Below are positions 34,031 through 44,750 of a DNA stretch of 64,000 nucleotides, one piece after another; position 1 is the first letter of the stretch, and every line of letters starts with the position of its first letter. A model generated the notes under the pieces. It made no database searches. It worked only from the letters and a program-made list of their open reading frames with translations, and was not told the origin of the DNA. A program made the position numbers and the translations under genes. The stretch comes from Ctenosaura bakeri (lineage: Eukaryota > Chordata > Lepidosauria > Squamata > Iguanidae), in the NCBI GenBank assembly GCA_948474755.1, contig CAOLHI010002557.1, forward strand, positions 124,001 to 188,000, read 5' to 3'.

Positions 34031-37000
34031 ATCAATTTGGTGATCTGGCTTAGTGGAAATTTCTGAGGAATTTCTTTTAAAAGCCAAAGATGTTTTAAAT
34101 AAAATTAGCAAATAGAAATAAAAACAAATTTTCTCAGATTTTTCTGCATTCTTAACAATAATAAATATGAAAAATAAAGCTGGGATTTTATTTATTTATC
34201 ACTTAGCTATTACATATGGATTACACAACAGCTTTCCTTGTTTGCTTGCTTGTCTTCTGGGAGAATAAACATATGGAAGAACACTGAAAGGAATATATTT
34301 GTGTTATCTCTCTTTCTTTAAAACTATAGCAGATACATAATATCACTTTGTACGCACTGCTATCCAAAGCACATCTACTCAGAAGCAAAATGTTAAGTGC
34401 AAGGGGGCTTACTCCCTAGTGCAGGGGCAAGAACCTGTATGGTTGGCAGTGCATTTGCTCCCCACAGAAAACTCTACAGCCACATTGGTGTACATACCAC
34501 ATTTTGTCAGACTGTAAAAAAACAAAAACAATTTCCCCTAAATGGCCAAGAGCACCCCCAAAGTATGAAATTTTGATATGGCCAACATCCCCCTCCCAAG
34601 GTATTGGTGTGTTATTATGGAAAAAAGAAAATCTCCTAAATTTGGGGTATTATGGTAGATAATAGAGGTCCTTAAAGGGATGTGCAAAACCAGATTTGAA
34701 GTCACATAAGAACTACAGACCAAACCCAACCCGCCCCCCGCCAGCCCTTTTGAGCTGGCTCACCCAATGTTATGGTAATTATGGTTGAAACCTGGGTAGC
34801 ATGTTCAATAGAAGACACTGGTTTCAAATCAGAATTGCCTCACTCCCAATCAATCCTCAGTGATCTCGTTTTTGTGCTACTTGAAAAGCAAAAATTATCA
34901 CAGCCTTTGCATTGCGTACTCCTTTGTATACCAACTGTTCTTGACCTACCTCTTGACCTCCCTGCCTACCTTAAGAGCCAGCAGGGGGATCAGGAGAAGG
35001 AGGTCTGTTGAGCTTCTGTTTTGGATGCAAGGAGGATCATATTTCCATTCCTGCCTGCCAGTGAATGAGGATGTGACAATCAGAAGCAGAACTCCGCTCA
35101 TAAGCCTCATTTGGTGGCAGGAGGTAGGGAATGATCTCCTCCATGAACCTCAGTCAGAAACTGAATGGAACTCCTTCATCCAGTCTGGTGGCCAGCTCAT
35201 AAGATGGACTGGGTGGCATGTATATAGTTCACAGTAAGATTACATAGTTTTATTAAATATAGAGAAGTGATACTTACACTTTACTTGTTATGTAATGTTA
35301 TTTTTATTATTATTATTAGTATTGTAATTGTTATCATTTTTGATATGGCCAGCGGACACAATAAACTCTATTGTATCATATCGAGAAGTGATAGACTCAT
35401 AACTCTGTGTTATAAATCTGTATCTCCAATGCTGAATGACAGACATGTACTTTAAAAAAAAGATCAAAATTGTATCAGTTTGAGATAAGAGAAGAAAAAA
35501 ATATAAGCCATCTAAAAATTAGTTAAATTGGAACATTAATTCAAGGCATCTATGTAAACATGCAGAAGAGAAAGCAAATGCCCAAGGAAAAATTAATCTG
35601 AAACAGGAAAAATGAACATATCAAAGACATAAAGGAAAAAATCGTTGGTGCAAACTGTTCTAAAACTGTTCTTAAAAAGTATTAGTAGTTCTAATTGTGG
35701 AAGAAGTGATAACAGTGGAAGTAGTAGAAATGTGAGTGGAAAGATTAAAAATGAGCAAAACCATAAGAAACATAACTAGGGTAGGTGATTTCAAAATCTA
35801 CACCAGAGCAGTACCTTTATTACACCAAATAAAAGGGTTTCAAAACAGATGCAAATTGCAAGATTTCCAGATTTTATCATCAGACAAATCGATACAAAAA
35901 AGCAAGCTGGGAAGCAAGCAAAAGGAAGTAGTTGTTCAAACGGTGTCTTGAGAAATAATAGAAGATACAAGCAGCTTGTGGTGCAAATAGAAGGAGCACT
36001 TCGTGCTGAAATTTGGGGAGGTTCAGACAATGGGCCAGTTCCTGATTGGATTCATGGGGGAAGAGTCTACAGACATACAAACAATTTTCAAAAGTTTGTT
36101 CTGTCAGATCATATCATGGTGTAATCCCTATGCACACTGGGAGCAGAAAACACATAAATGTTTGTGCCTCCAGTTTAGAAAACATAACATTCAGCTATAA
36201 ACTTGGAACAGTGTCTATCCTAAGCAAAACTCACAGTTTTCTTTATCAATGAAAATCGGAGCACCAACTAGGCAGTCTTTATATTGACAAGGCTTGGGGT
36301 AATTTTAGATGTTGAACTAGAAGAAGGATAAAGGTATATAAGAGGAAAAGGAGACTTGGAAACAGAAATGCACAGAATGAGCAGGTAGTCACAAAAGAAG
36401 TAAAATATAAGGGCAAACACAGAAGGCACTGAGCAAAGCATCAGCAACTCAAAGACTGATGATCATTTTTCTAAAGATGTGATTACAAAGGAAGAAAAGT
36501 GAAAGAGCAGAAAGAAAACATGAAAGAAGTGAGATGTACGTAGGATGTGAACATAGACCAGGTATATACATGAATACAAGTTGACCATATTTCCAAAAAT
36601 GTATTTTCCTGACATTGGCATCTATAGAATACACATTCTTAAAAGAAAGGACTGAGAGAGACTTAACAGTAGGGAAGCAGTGTTTCTTGCTCCAAAAGGA
36701 GCAAGAAAAAAACTTAAAAACCTTTTAAAAAAAAACTGTAGAAAATAATTAACTGGGAGAGGTTGTGGGACCAAGATATAATATCGTAAGCATTAAAAAA
36801 ATAGATCCACACTTGGCCAGTGGCTCATAGGTTCCTTTGAAATTAATGCAACTTGAGTTGAGTTGCCTTTGAGTGAAATCTGAATCCAGTCCAAAATTAC
36901 TCCAAAGCAGGAGCTGAGCTGATCAGACAATGAAAAGGACAAATGAGACATAGCATTAAGTGCAAAGGATGTCCAGCAGAATGAGCAGAAGTAGAAAAGA

Positions 37001-39533
37001 GTCCAAAGGAATCAATAAAAGCAAGACAGGACTGTGTGTTGGCACCATCTGATTGATATGGATATTAAATTCCTGTACTATAAGGGCTGAAGAGAAAAGC
37101 TTGGAAAGAAAAAAGTCAGTGCTCAAGATCACACAGAAAATTAGACAAAGAGACTGGAAGACAATCGATAACTACAAGAAGAATATTAGCAGGATAAAAC
37201 AGACAAATGGAATGCTGTTTAGAAGTAAGAAAAACTCGTGAGAGAGGAAAAGGAAGAATTAGAGAATGGCAATGTGAAGACACAGTAATATCTATCTGTA
37301 TTCCATCAAAGAAGGTGAATGAGAGCAACTGCTGTGGTGGTGGGGACGCCATAGACAAGAACAGCTGAGGTAACTGAGTCAGATGGAAGAAGCCACATCT
37401 GTCAAAGAACATTGAGAAAAATTTGCAATAAATAAATACATTTTGAGCAGTAGACTATTAACCACAGACTTTTAAGTAAAAAAAAGTTAGAACAAAACAG
37501 ATGTATAGGGAAGAAATTAAGTTAATACGATGGGGAAGAAGAGTATCAAGGCATTAAGAATTGAGAGCTTGATCTCTTCTTGGGTCCAGATGCATGCCAA
37601 CCAAGTTAGTCAGAAGACTTGTCCCTTAGTTTTGTCCTCCGTCCTTTTGCCAATAGTGGCACAAAGTTGTGTTAGTGGGTTACATTAAAAAGAATTTTTC
37701 AGTAGTGTTTGGAATGGTAGAGAAGCCTACTAACCCTGGCTGCCCACTCAAGGATAGGAGCTGGAGTTGTGAGTTGGGGTAAAATGTGGAGAAGTGAAAT
37801 GTTTCTAAATCCTCACATATTGGGAGCACTTATGGCCAAGTGTTTCTCCCAGACAATTCAGTCTACATTAATTCCATCCAGTCTGGTAGCCTTCTATCAA
37901 TTTATCTGCTCAAATTTTCTTTCCTAGGTTTCAAGTTAAGTAGGGCTTACCACTTAGAGGCCATTTCGATATTCTGCACAGTCTTTGATACCTTCAGACA
38001 ATTGCAGGTACTCCCTGGATTAGCCCATATGCTTGGAATTTCTGCCATGTGCTTGCTCAGGTGGTATACTTCCCCAACATGTACTTGCTATTAGCTTAGT
38101 TCCTCCCAATTAGTTGAGCAGCTCTCCAGACTCCACTTCTTTATAAGGCTCCAACTTCTCCCTGATTGTAAATAATGACAGAGGAGAAGAGAAAAAATAA
38201 TGATCCACTCACGATGTGGAAGGCCTCATTGTGATTTTGGCTTCTTCAGTGTGGCTAAAGCTTGTATAGTATAATTTGCTTCAGCTCAAGGACTTTCTTG
38301 TGGCTCTTTTATATAACTTTCTTTCTGTCCTTGCTACCGCCAATGCCCTTCCAATCTTTTGTTCTTTCTCTCCCAATTCATCCAAGGCACTGTTGTTGAG
38401 TGACAGAAACTACATGATGCTCTGGAATCCCAAGGATGATTTTATATTTCTTGACAAGACCAGAGTCAAGACTGCTCTGAAAATCCCCTCTCAGCCAGTC
38501 TAACAGAGGTATCTAACTGACCAGCTGGAAACACCCAGCATAACAACATTACTTCCTTCTAGTATGTCCTGCAACCAGGAAGACTGAAAGAATGCTTGCC
38601 ACCAAATGTTGTTGCCTCTGTAAGGGGCACAAATGAGCTGGGATCCTGAGTAGATATTCTTGTTCTGAACAGTGAGGATCTACTTAACTGTCATAGAAAT
38701 GTCTTCCAGCACAGTTTAAAAGCCAGCAAAACTTGTACCATCACAACTTTGTGCATCAGCAGCCTTAAGTCTATTTACTGTGAAATCTGAAAGTGGATTA
38801 TATGGGTAGTAAAGGAGAAATAATATGAATGCTCAGGGCCAGTTTCACCATTTGTTCATACAACTGCCTTAGACTTCACAACACAAGTTTTTCAGTTGTG
38901 AAAAAAATTGCTAGTGTCTCAAAGTTGGCTCATAAGTCTGAAAATGGTGGATTTCTTTTCCTCTGAAAGCATCAGAGAGATTTTAATCTTTTGCCGCTGG
39001 CTGCTTGCTGCTAAATAATCCAGCCAGACATGTAAAAATCCAGTGATATTTAAAGTGGAAAGGTCAATCTATTGATTCAGAAAATGAAGCTCCAACAACA
39101 GCTTCCTTTATCAGCCAGCCTTCATAATATATACTATAGAATTATTTGGTACCATTTTAAAGTCCCAATTTCTTAACTTAAAAAGACTTACGCTAGTCAT
39201 TTTAAAAATATGCAGGAAGCAAAGTAAGCCTTGATAAGTACATCTCTCTGGGGGATACCTCCTTAGGAGCAACCTCAGAGAAAACCCATGTCATTTCTTA
39301 ATAGCAACAACCACATTGTATAATTGATTTTTATTTAGCTATAGGCCATCATAATAATATAATGTAACATAAATGTAGTCCAGGGATGTAAATTTTCACT
39401 TTCCATTCTTGCATGTACAAAAGAAAAAAAAAATCTCAATAGGTTTCTTCCTACTGAAATGAATGTTTTTGCACATTTTGCTATGCAAATATAAACAACA
39501 AAGCTGCATAATAATCGTGTGTGAGTCAGACTC
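34031..39533. other. Anonymous DNA, partly purine-rich on the plus strand
   Basis: No gene was recognised. 34720-35120 resembles 18001-18240 (C-rich start, then AGGAGGA...TTTCCATTCCT.CCTG). 35500-37500 is markedly A+G-rich on plus, as in sense-strand LINE bodies, but no LINE motif was found. At 36683-36708 there is a perfect hairpin (TTTCTTGCTCC / AAAA / GGAGCAAGAAA). 37540-39530 gives no signal. The TSD copy AAAC of the downstream provirus is at 39534-39537. Confidence 0.4.
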
Positions 39534-39537
39534 AAAC

Positions 39538-39972
39538 TGAAAGAGTTAAATTCAGAGAAGAACTGCATGAGTAGAAAAATAAGTGAATTGGACAGCAGAT
39601 GTCCCTGCCTTATCTCGGTTTGAAAGTATGATTGGCCTTGTAACACTATGCTTAGGTGCCTGGGAAGTAAAAGGGAGTCAAGCATACACTTTCGCCTCAT
39701 CTTTGTGTTATTTGGTGACTGAGGCCTTTGTTCCCTTGTTTTGGGGGTGGTATTAAGCTCCAAATGTAATGGCTGACGTAGACTAGAAATGTGATTGATT
39801 GCTGACGCTGTTGACCAAAGGTATAAGAACTAAGTGTTTTAATCAATCGGGGCTGGCAGTTTTGGACATTATATATCCGCTGCTTGCCCTGCGCAGTAAA
39901 TAAATGGTTTGGAAAATAAAGCTTTCTGTTTTGGAACAACCTGAAGGTCTTCATCTTTTCCTCGCCACAACA
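39538..39972 (+). repeat. 5' LTR of the provirus
   Basis: 435 bp, beginning TGAAAGAGTTAAATTCAG and ending CTCGCCACAACA. A TATA element (TTATATATCC) lies at 39869-39877. Two AATAAA signals follow at 39899-39904 and 39915-39920, the latter leading into GCTTTCTGTTTTGG. U3 is thus about 350 bp, with short R and U5. It differs from the 3' LTR only at 39561 (A against T) and 39617 (G against A). The minus strand carries two overlapping open frames across it, shared with the 3' LTR. Confidence 0.95.
39867..39920 (+). promoter_or_regulatory. LTR TATA box and polyadenylation signals
   Basis: TTATATATCC near 39869 is placed as a Pol II TATA box about 25-30 bp before the presumed cap site. AATAAA occurs at 39899 and 39915. 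The equivalent positions in the 3' LTR are 6623 bp downstream (46492, 46522, 46538), and that copy would direct 3' end formation. This is sequence-based only; the cap site is inferred. Confidence 0.7.
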
Positions 39973-39975
39973 TTT

Positions 39976-39993
39976 TGGTGCGTTGGCCGGGAA
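39976..39993 (+). other. Primer binding site, tRNA-Gly type
   Basis: TGGTGCGTTGGCCGGGAA starts 3 bp after the LTR end. From memory, the 3' end of vertebrate tRNA-Gly predicts TGGTGCATTGGCCGGGAA, so 17 of 18 bases match. Downstream TCGA also fits the tRNA. tRNA-Gly use would be a useful classifier for the family. Confidence 0.8.
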
Positions 39994-40870
39994 TCGAGAG
40001 AAGGGGCTTTTGGGGCCCCCCTTGACAGATGCTTGAGTGTTGGGGTCACCACCCCCCCTCTTGGCGAAACCCAGGGCGCCCTCGACTGCTTTTGGTCGAA
40101 GAGGTTTGGCTTTGAGCGGGGTGGTTTCCCTGGCAGCAGCATTTTCTAGTCAATGGACTCTGGTCATGCAGAAAGCATAAGGCCTCCCACGGCTAATTGG
40201 TGAAGTTGACTCCCTTGCATTTTCAAGGGAAAGAGAGAGCTTGATCACCTCTCTAAGTCTCGCCCTAGTAACTCATGGCTAGTGGGGCCGGGAGTGAAGC
40301 CGCGAAGACTTTGGTAAAGAGACATCTCTTCGAGTCTGGTAAACGGTGGTGGGAGGCCGTTTGTTGGTGTGAGTGTGGTGTGACTGGTCTGACCAGAGTC
40401 AGATTTATGCTTGGTGTCGCATTTCCTGGCTCATGCCATTGACTCCGTCTGGGTGACCAGGTCGACATAGAAAGTCTGTTGTAAAATCCTCTTGTGTGGG
40501 CGCACAGGACCCCCTTTTCCTGCGCGTCAAATCCCCTCCCCCTTCTGTGTTTTGTCTAAACAGCGGGAGGATATGGGAGGGGGGTGAGTTGGCAAACCCT
40601 CTGGACAATATGCTGAAGAATCTTAAGAAAGGATTCAGTGGAAACGTTACCATTGCTGTGTGCTATTTGTGCTGTAGGAAAATCCCAGGACAGGAGAAAA
40701 GCGCTCTGTTTTCCCTCTGCTGGGTGCCATTGCCCAGAGCCCCTCCCTCTCCTGGCTCTGAGTTAACCATGAAGTTGCCTGCAGGGGTGGAAGTTATCTG
40801 GCCAGGGGCTTGGAAAAAGCAGAAATTAAGTCAGTATGTAAATGATGAAGCAAACCGTAGGTGTTAATAG
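39994..40870 (+). pseudogene. Retroviral leader and possible gag N-terminal remnant
   Basis: 39994-40570 is a GC-richer leader containing a CTGGT/CTGA/ACCAG self-complementary hairpin at 40385-40398, a candidate dimerisation or packaging structure. A 123-codon frame then runs 40496-40867. Its middle (DNMLKNLKKGFSG, about 40599-40637) is basic and matrix-like and could be an N-terminal gag piece. A G6 run at 40575-40580 lies just upstream, where the nearby ATG is out of phase with that frame. The frame's end (with QYVNDEANRRC) resembles nothing specific. No capsid or nucleocapsid zinc-knuckle motif was seen. Gag identity is tentative. Confidence 0.35.
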
Positions 40871-43207
40871 AAGTAGTGAGGAAACAATAGGGATTTGTTG
40901 TTTTCTCCAAACGCACAGTTCAGTGATTCAATCAACTGGAAAGAAAATCACTCTGCAAAAGGCAAGGAACAAGCCTGTTTATTTAATGGGCTGGTAATTC
41001 ACAATTCGAGGGACTTCCAAGAAGAAAGAGAAGAAGGCTATCTGACAACAAGCTTTTTTGAAAAAGTAGTTGGCATAGGAACTTAAAGGTTTCCTACCTC
41101 AATTGTTCATTCTACCTGGTTGTTCAGCTCAAACTGTTTAGCTCAGTTTCAGAGCAGGAAAGGGGGGTGAGTGAAAAGGGCTGAGAAAGAGATGCACTTT
41201 TAAGCAGATTCTTAGAAGTGGCAGAAAAACACTGATTTGATGAAAGAAATTTTTTTTCCCCAAAGGCTTGTGTGTGTGTAAGCCAAAGCGGCATCTCTTT
41301 GCTTGCCCCTCCCTCTCTATCTCTCCTGTGTTGCTGGAAGCAGTACTATCCCCCCCGTGACCCCTCCTTCCTCCTCCAGATGTTAACTCCATAGTTGCTG
41401 GTTTTTGGAGAATGGAAGTTTCTTTAGCCAAATGCTTAAGAATTCTGTCAGTGTGTACATAGGGAGGGCTATGAAGATAGTTTCGATAACTCATTTTCAG
41501 CCTGGCAGGCTGAGTGAGGATGTCATAGAAGCAAGGAAAAATAATAATAATAACAAAAAAAGCAGGCTTTCAGGTAAATGAATACAGGATGGCGAAGTTT
41601 TGGAAAACATTGCTGAAGACTCTGGTGACAGCTGCCTGTTTCATGTTTTAAACTCTTCAGCCATCAAGAATCCCCCCCCCTTTTGGCTCACATAGAAGGA
41701 AAAGAAAAGAAAAAAAAAAGAGAACTTTGGAAACTTCTCCTCCAGTACTTTTTGCAACATTTCTAAACAATACAGAGTCCCAATGTTTTCTCTAAGCACA
41801 GAGAAAAGCTGCATCTGGAGAAGAAGGGAAAAACAACAAAAACAAAGCAAAAACCCCACCTTGAGAGCCCGTATAGACAAACATGTCATACAAGAGGTGT
41901 TAGTTTCGTTTTTCCCTTACAATGAACAATGAACTATTCTTTCTAGTGTGGCAGCAGTTGTGTCTACCTTTTTGATACATTTCTACATCAAAGAGAGAAA
42001 ACAAGATTACAATGCAGCTTTAGCACAGGGAAGGCTGCTTCTCCAAAAGACATGGCTTTTTTCTCTCACTCCTTGTGGCCATCGGGCTGAATGCAACCCT
42101 CCCCCTCTTGAGACGGAGGGAATGAGGAGCGTGAATTTGCAATTCTGGCATTATTACGTCAACAACTTAGTTAAAAAAAAAAAAAGAGAGAGAGAGAAAA
42201 GAAAAAAAAAGGGGCTGCAAATCTCTATTTGACAATAAGTTTAAAAAAAAAGCATTTAGCATACGAACTTTGGGGCACATGGGAATTGTAGTAACAAGAG
42301 AAGTAAAATATTGGGTGCCCCCCCCGGGGGAATTAAACACACCAACAGGAAACTGCCTCTCCCCTGAGGAGACAGACAGGGAGGGGGAAGAGCAAAAGAA
42401 TCAGCGTTTGCATGAAAGACCCGCCTGCTTTTGCATGGAAGAGAAAAGGGTGAGACTGACTGGGAGAAGAAATGGCAGCAGCAGTTCTTCCCCACCCCCA
42501 GCTTGCAATGAGAAGGAGAGGGAGGATGGGAGTAGCGGCAGACCCCACCAGAGAGGCTGCCTGAGGATTCTAAGCAGCAGAACCAGAAGATTTTTTATTA
42601 AAGAAGCTACTCAACAACTTAGGGAAATTGTAACCTCCCCTCAATAGGAAGATTTGCCTGTGGACATTCGGGCTAGGAATGCAGTTGCCTTCTATTGAGG
42701 CAGCTAACTCAGATGATGCCAAATCTACAACACCCCCCTACATACCTGTTTAGGCTTATGCATATGTGCCCTTCACCACGTCTGATCTGTTGAATTGAAA
42801 GATAGTAGAACTGTGTTCTAGCATCATGGCAATGCACATGCCTAACTGGCAAGATTGCCAATCACTACTGAAGAAAGGAGCCAAATTATTCAGCAGGTAG
42901 AGCGGACCATCCAGGAGAGAACTCCCCACAGGCATGGACAGGGGGGAGAGTGTCTTTGATGGACCCCTGATGGGATCTGAATACACTGGGAATTCTTCCC
43001 AGTGTCAGACTCTGCTAGAAAAAGCCAGTCAATATGTTTAAAGTTGTGGGTGGAGAATTACAGGAAACCACAATCCCTGGCTGCCCTTTCCTACCTGAGA
43101 GGAGGTGGAGGGGATGCTGTAGAACGGTGGCCAGTAGGAGGTGCCATCTAACATAGTAGGAAAAAGCTGCATGAAACCGAAGGGAGCTGAAAAGGAGAGG
43201 CTTAGCT
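40871..43207 (+). other. Provirus interior of unknown origin, 5'-UTR-like
   Basis: 2.3 kb without retroviral coding motifs. Its texture is unlike decayed gag-pol: long homopolymers (T9 at 41251, C9 at 41672, A-rich 41699-41720, A12 and GAGAGA at 42173-42196), purine tracts and GC-moderate stretches such as 42340-42560, all reminiscent of a vertebrate gene's 5' untranslated region. A 20-codon frame at 41590-41652 encodes a short basic-then-hydrophobic peptide beginning MAKFWKTLLKTLVTAA, then a stop. Capture of host transcript sequence by the element is one possible reading; no host gene could be identified. Confidence 0.35.
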
Positions 43208-43328
43208 GCCTACGGCCATACCACCCTGAACACGCCCGATCTCGTCTGATCTCGGAAGCTAAGCAGGGTCGGGCCTGGTTAGTACTTGGATGGGAGACCG
43301 CCTGGAAATACTGGGAGCTGTGGGCTGT
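43208..43328 (+). pseudogene. Nearly intact 5S rRNA copy inside the provirus
   Basis: GCCTACGGCCATACCACCCT starts a 121-nt match to vertebrate 5S rRNA as I remember it. The first ~100 nt are essentially canonical, including the internal promoter (A box GAAGCTAAGCAGGGTC; C box GGATGGGAGACCGCCTGG). Changes cluster at the 3' end (GAAATACTGGGAGCTGTGGG against the usual GGAATACCGGGTGCTGTAGG). No T4 terminator follows; instead TTGTAAAAACCCAAGG. Possible imperfect target duplications are AGGCTTAGCT before and AGGCTATCT after. It is far closer to real 5S rRNA than the SINE heads at 8405 and 33080, so it is a separate, recent retrocopy. It is probably not a functional gene, but it is Pol III promoter-competent in principle. 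Confidence 0.85.
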
Positions 43329-44462
43329 TGTAAAAACCCAAGGCTATCTGAGTGTTTGGAGGAGGCTCCAGGAATCTGAAGGGACTCCTATTGTTAGCAA
43401 CCTCTCATATGATGCAGCAGAGGAATCTCTTCAGGAAGTCTTTGAAAAGGCTTCAGGATTCAAGATTCCACAGAACAATTAAGGAAGGTTTAAAGGGCCT
43501 GCGATTGTAAGGCTCTATGAAGCAAGATTTATGACTGGCTGACAAGCGGAGAAAGAAAGAGGATTAACCAATGATGGAGGAGGTGACAGAGCACCCCTAC
43601 GAGTAAGCTGGGAGGAGAGGTGATGGTGTACCTCTGAGCTGGAAGGGAGAAAATAAGGGGGCACTTCTGAGAGGCGATTGTGCGCCCCTCCAGGCTGGAA
43701 GTGGAACTGCAGCTGAAGGATGCTGACTGAAAAGGCAAGGGAGAGAGAAAAGAGAGATGCAAGCTGTGAGACAGCTAAGGGACCAACAGCAGCCCTAAAA
43801 GGCCCACACACCACATATGCTCAAGAGCAACAGACCTCCATCTGTCCACAGGATCACCAAAGGCAAGAACCACCGTTCTAGGAATCACCTGGAAGTCACA
43901 TTGTACCTGCAGACCTCAGAACTCAGGAAAAGTGGAGGAAATGGGATAAAATCCTGAAGAAACAGTAGTTCAACGTGTAGGGCCCAAACAACAGCCCTGG
44001 TTATGTCTTTGGACTGGATGCCAACACAGGGCAAGTGATATGATACCACCATCTACCTAGGCCATTTTACAGAGGCTTTCCACTTTTATTCCATGTGCAG
44101 CCCACAACAGAAAAACCAGGAGTATTTTTGTTCTTCCCAGAGCCCCGTCATAGGATGGCATAGGATGAGATACACACTTCACAGAACCATAAGGCTGTTT
44201 GTTCCCTTTCAAGCCAAAACATGAGGCCATTTTGAGTGGCTTAAGGAGACATATGGGAGAGAGCTAGTAATTAGGGAAAGTTCTGAGTACAAGGGGGAAA
44301 ATGTGGGAAAAGAGATTCCCCTTATTGTGCAACTGGGTCATAGGTGGAGGGGATTGCAATAGGTGTTGCTGGTTGGCCCTACAGCTGTAAAGGTCGCAGG
44401 GTTGAAGCTTTGGATACTTTATGCCAGGCTAAGAGAGCCTTTACTGATTGGGTTGTAAAATC
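43329..44462 (+). other. Provirus interior, unassigned, with loose tandem motif
   Basis: No retroviral protein motif was recognised. At 43580-43710 three loose units occur (GAGGTGACAGAGCACCCC, GAGGTGATGGTGTACCTC, GAGGCGATTGTGCGCCCC; starts 43580, 43617, 43671), each followed by an AGCTGGGAG or GCTGGAAG element. 43800-44460 yields only short frames. Confidence 0.45.
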
Positions 44463-44750
44463 CTCTGAAACTGAAGATCTCCAGATGAAAAGGGGGGAGA
44501 AAATTCGGACTAGACTCTGCTGTGGCCAGACCAGGAGAAATTGGTCACTCTAAGCACAGTCAGATCCGCAACTGGGAATGAAGAAATCTAAGCTAGACCT
44601 TATTGCCTGACACACACCCGGAAGCTGTCAGGCTCTACTTACGGTCAGACTTAGCAACTGGAGAGGAAGAAGACGGGGACTAGGCCCTGTTGCAGGTGTG
44701 ACCTGGGACGTACACACTGCTCTACACACGGCCAGATCCCTGAATGTTGG
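44463..44750 (+). repeat. 85-bp tandem repeat in the provirus
   Basis: Units start with CTCTxAxxCA-type text at 44463, 44548, 44633 and 44720, a period of 85-87 bp. Later units share CTCTA(A/C)..CACGG(T/C)CAGA. The unit middle has GGAGAGGAAGAAGACGGGGAC opposite GGGGAGAAAATTCGGACTAG in the first unit. The period is not a multiple of three, so it is unlikely to be maintained as coding sequence. The last unit is partial. Confidence 0.75.

Noticed and set aside
40823..40850. QYVNDEA in the provirus read as a reverse-transcriptase active site
   Set aside because: The surrounding residues do not resemble RT, the position is only about 850 bp after the primer site, and the expected YxDD has N in place of the first D.
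43208..43328. Functional 5S rRNA gene
   Set aside because: The internal promoter looks intact, but several 3'-half changes and the absence of a T-run terminator make a retrocopy more likely.
43515..43814. Minus-strand 99- and 77-codon frames near 43.5-43.8 kb
   Set aside because: They lie in the defective provirus, overlap each other in different phases and have low-complexity serine/leucine composition.
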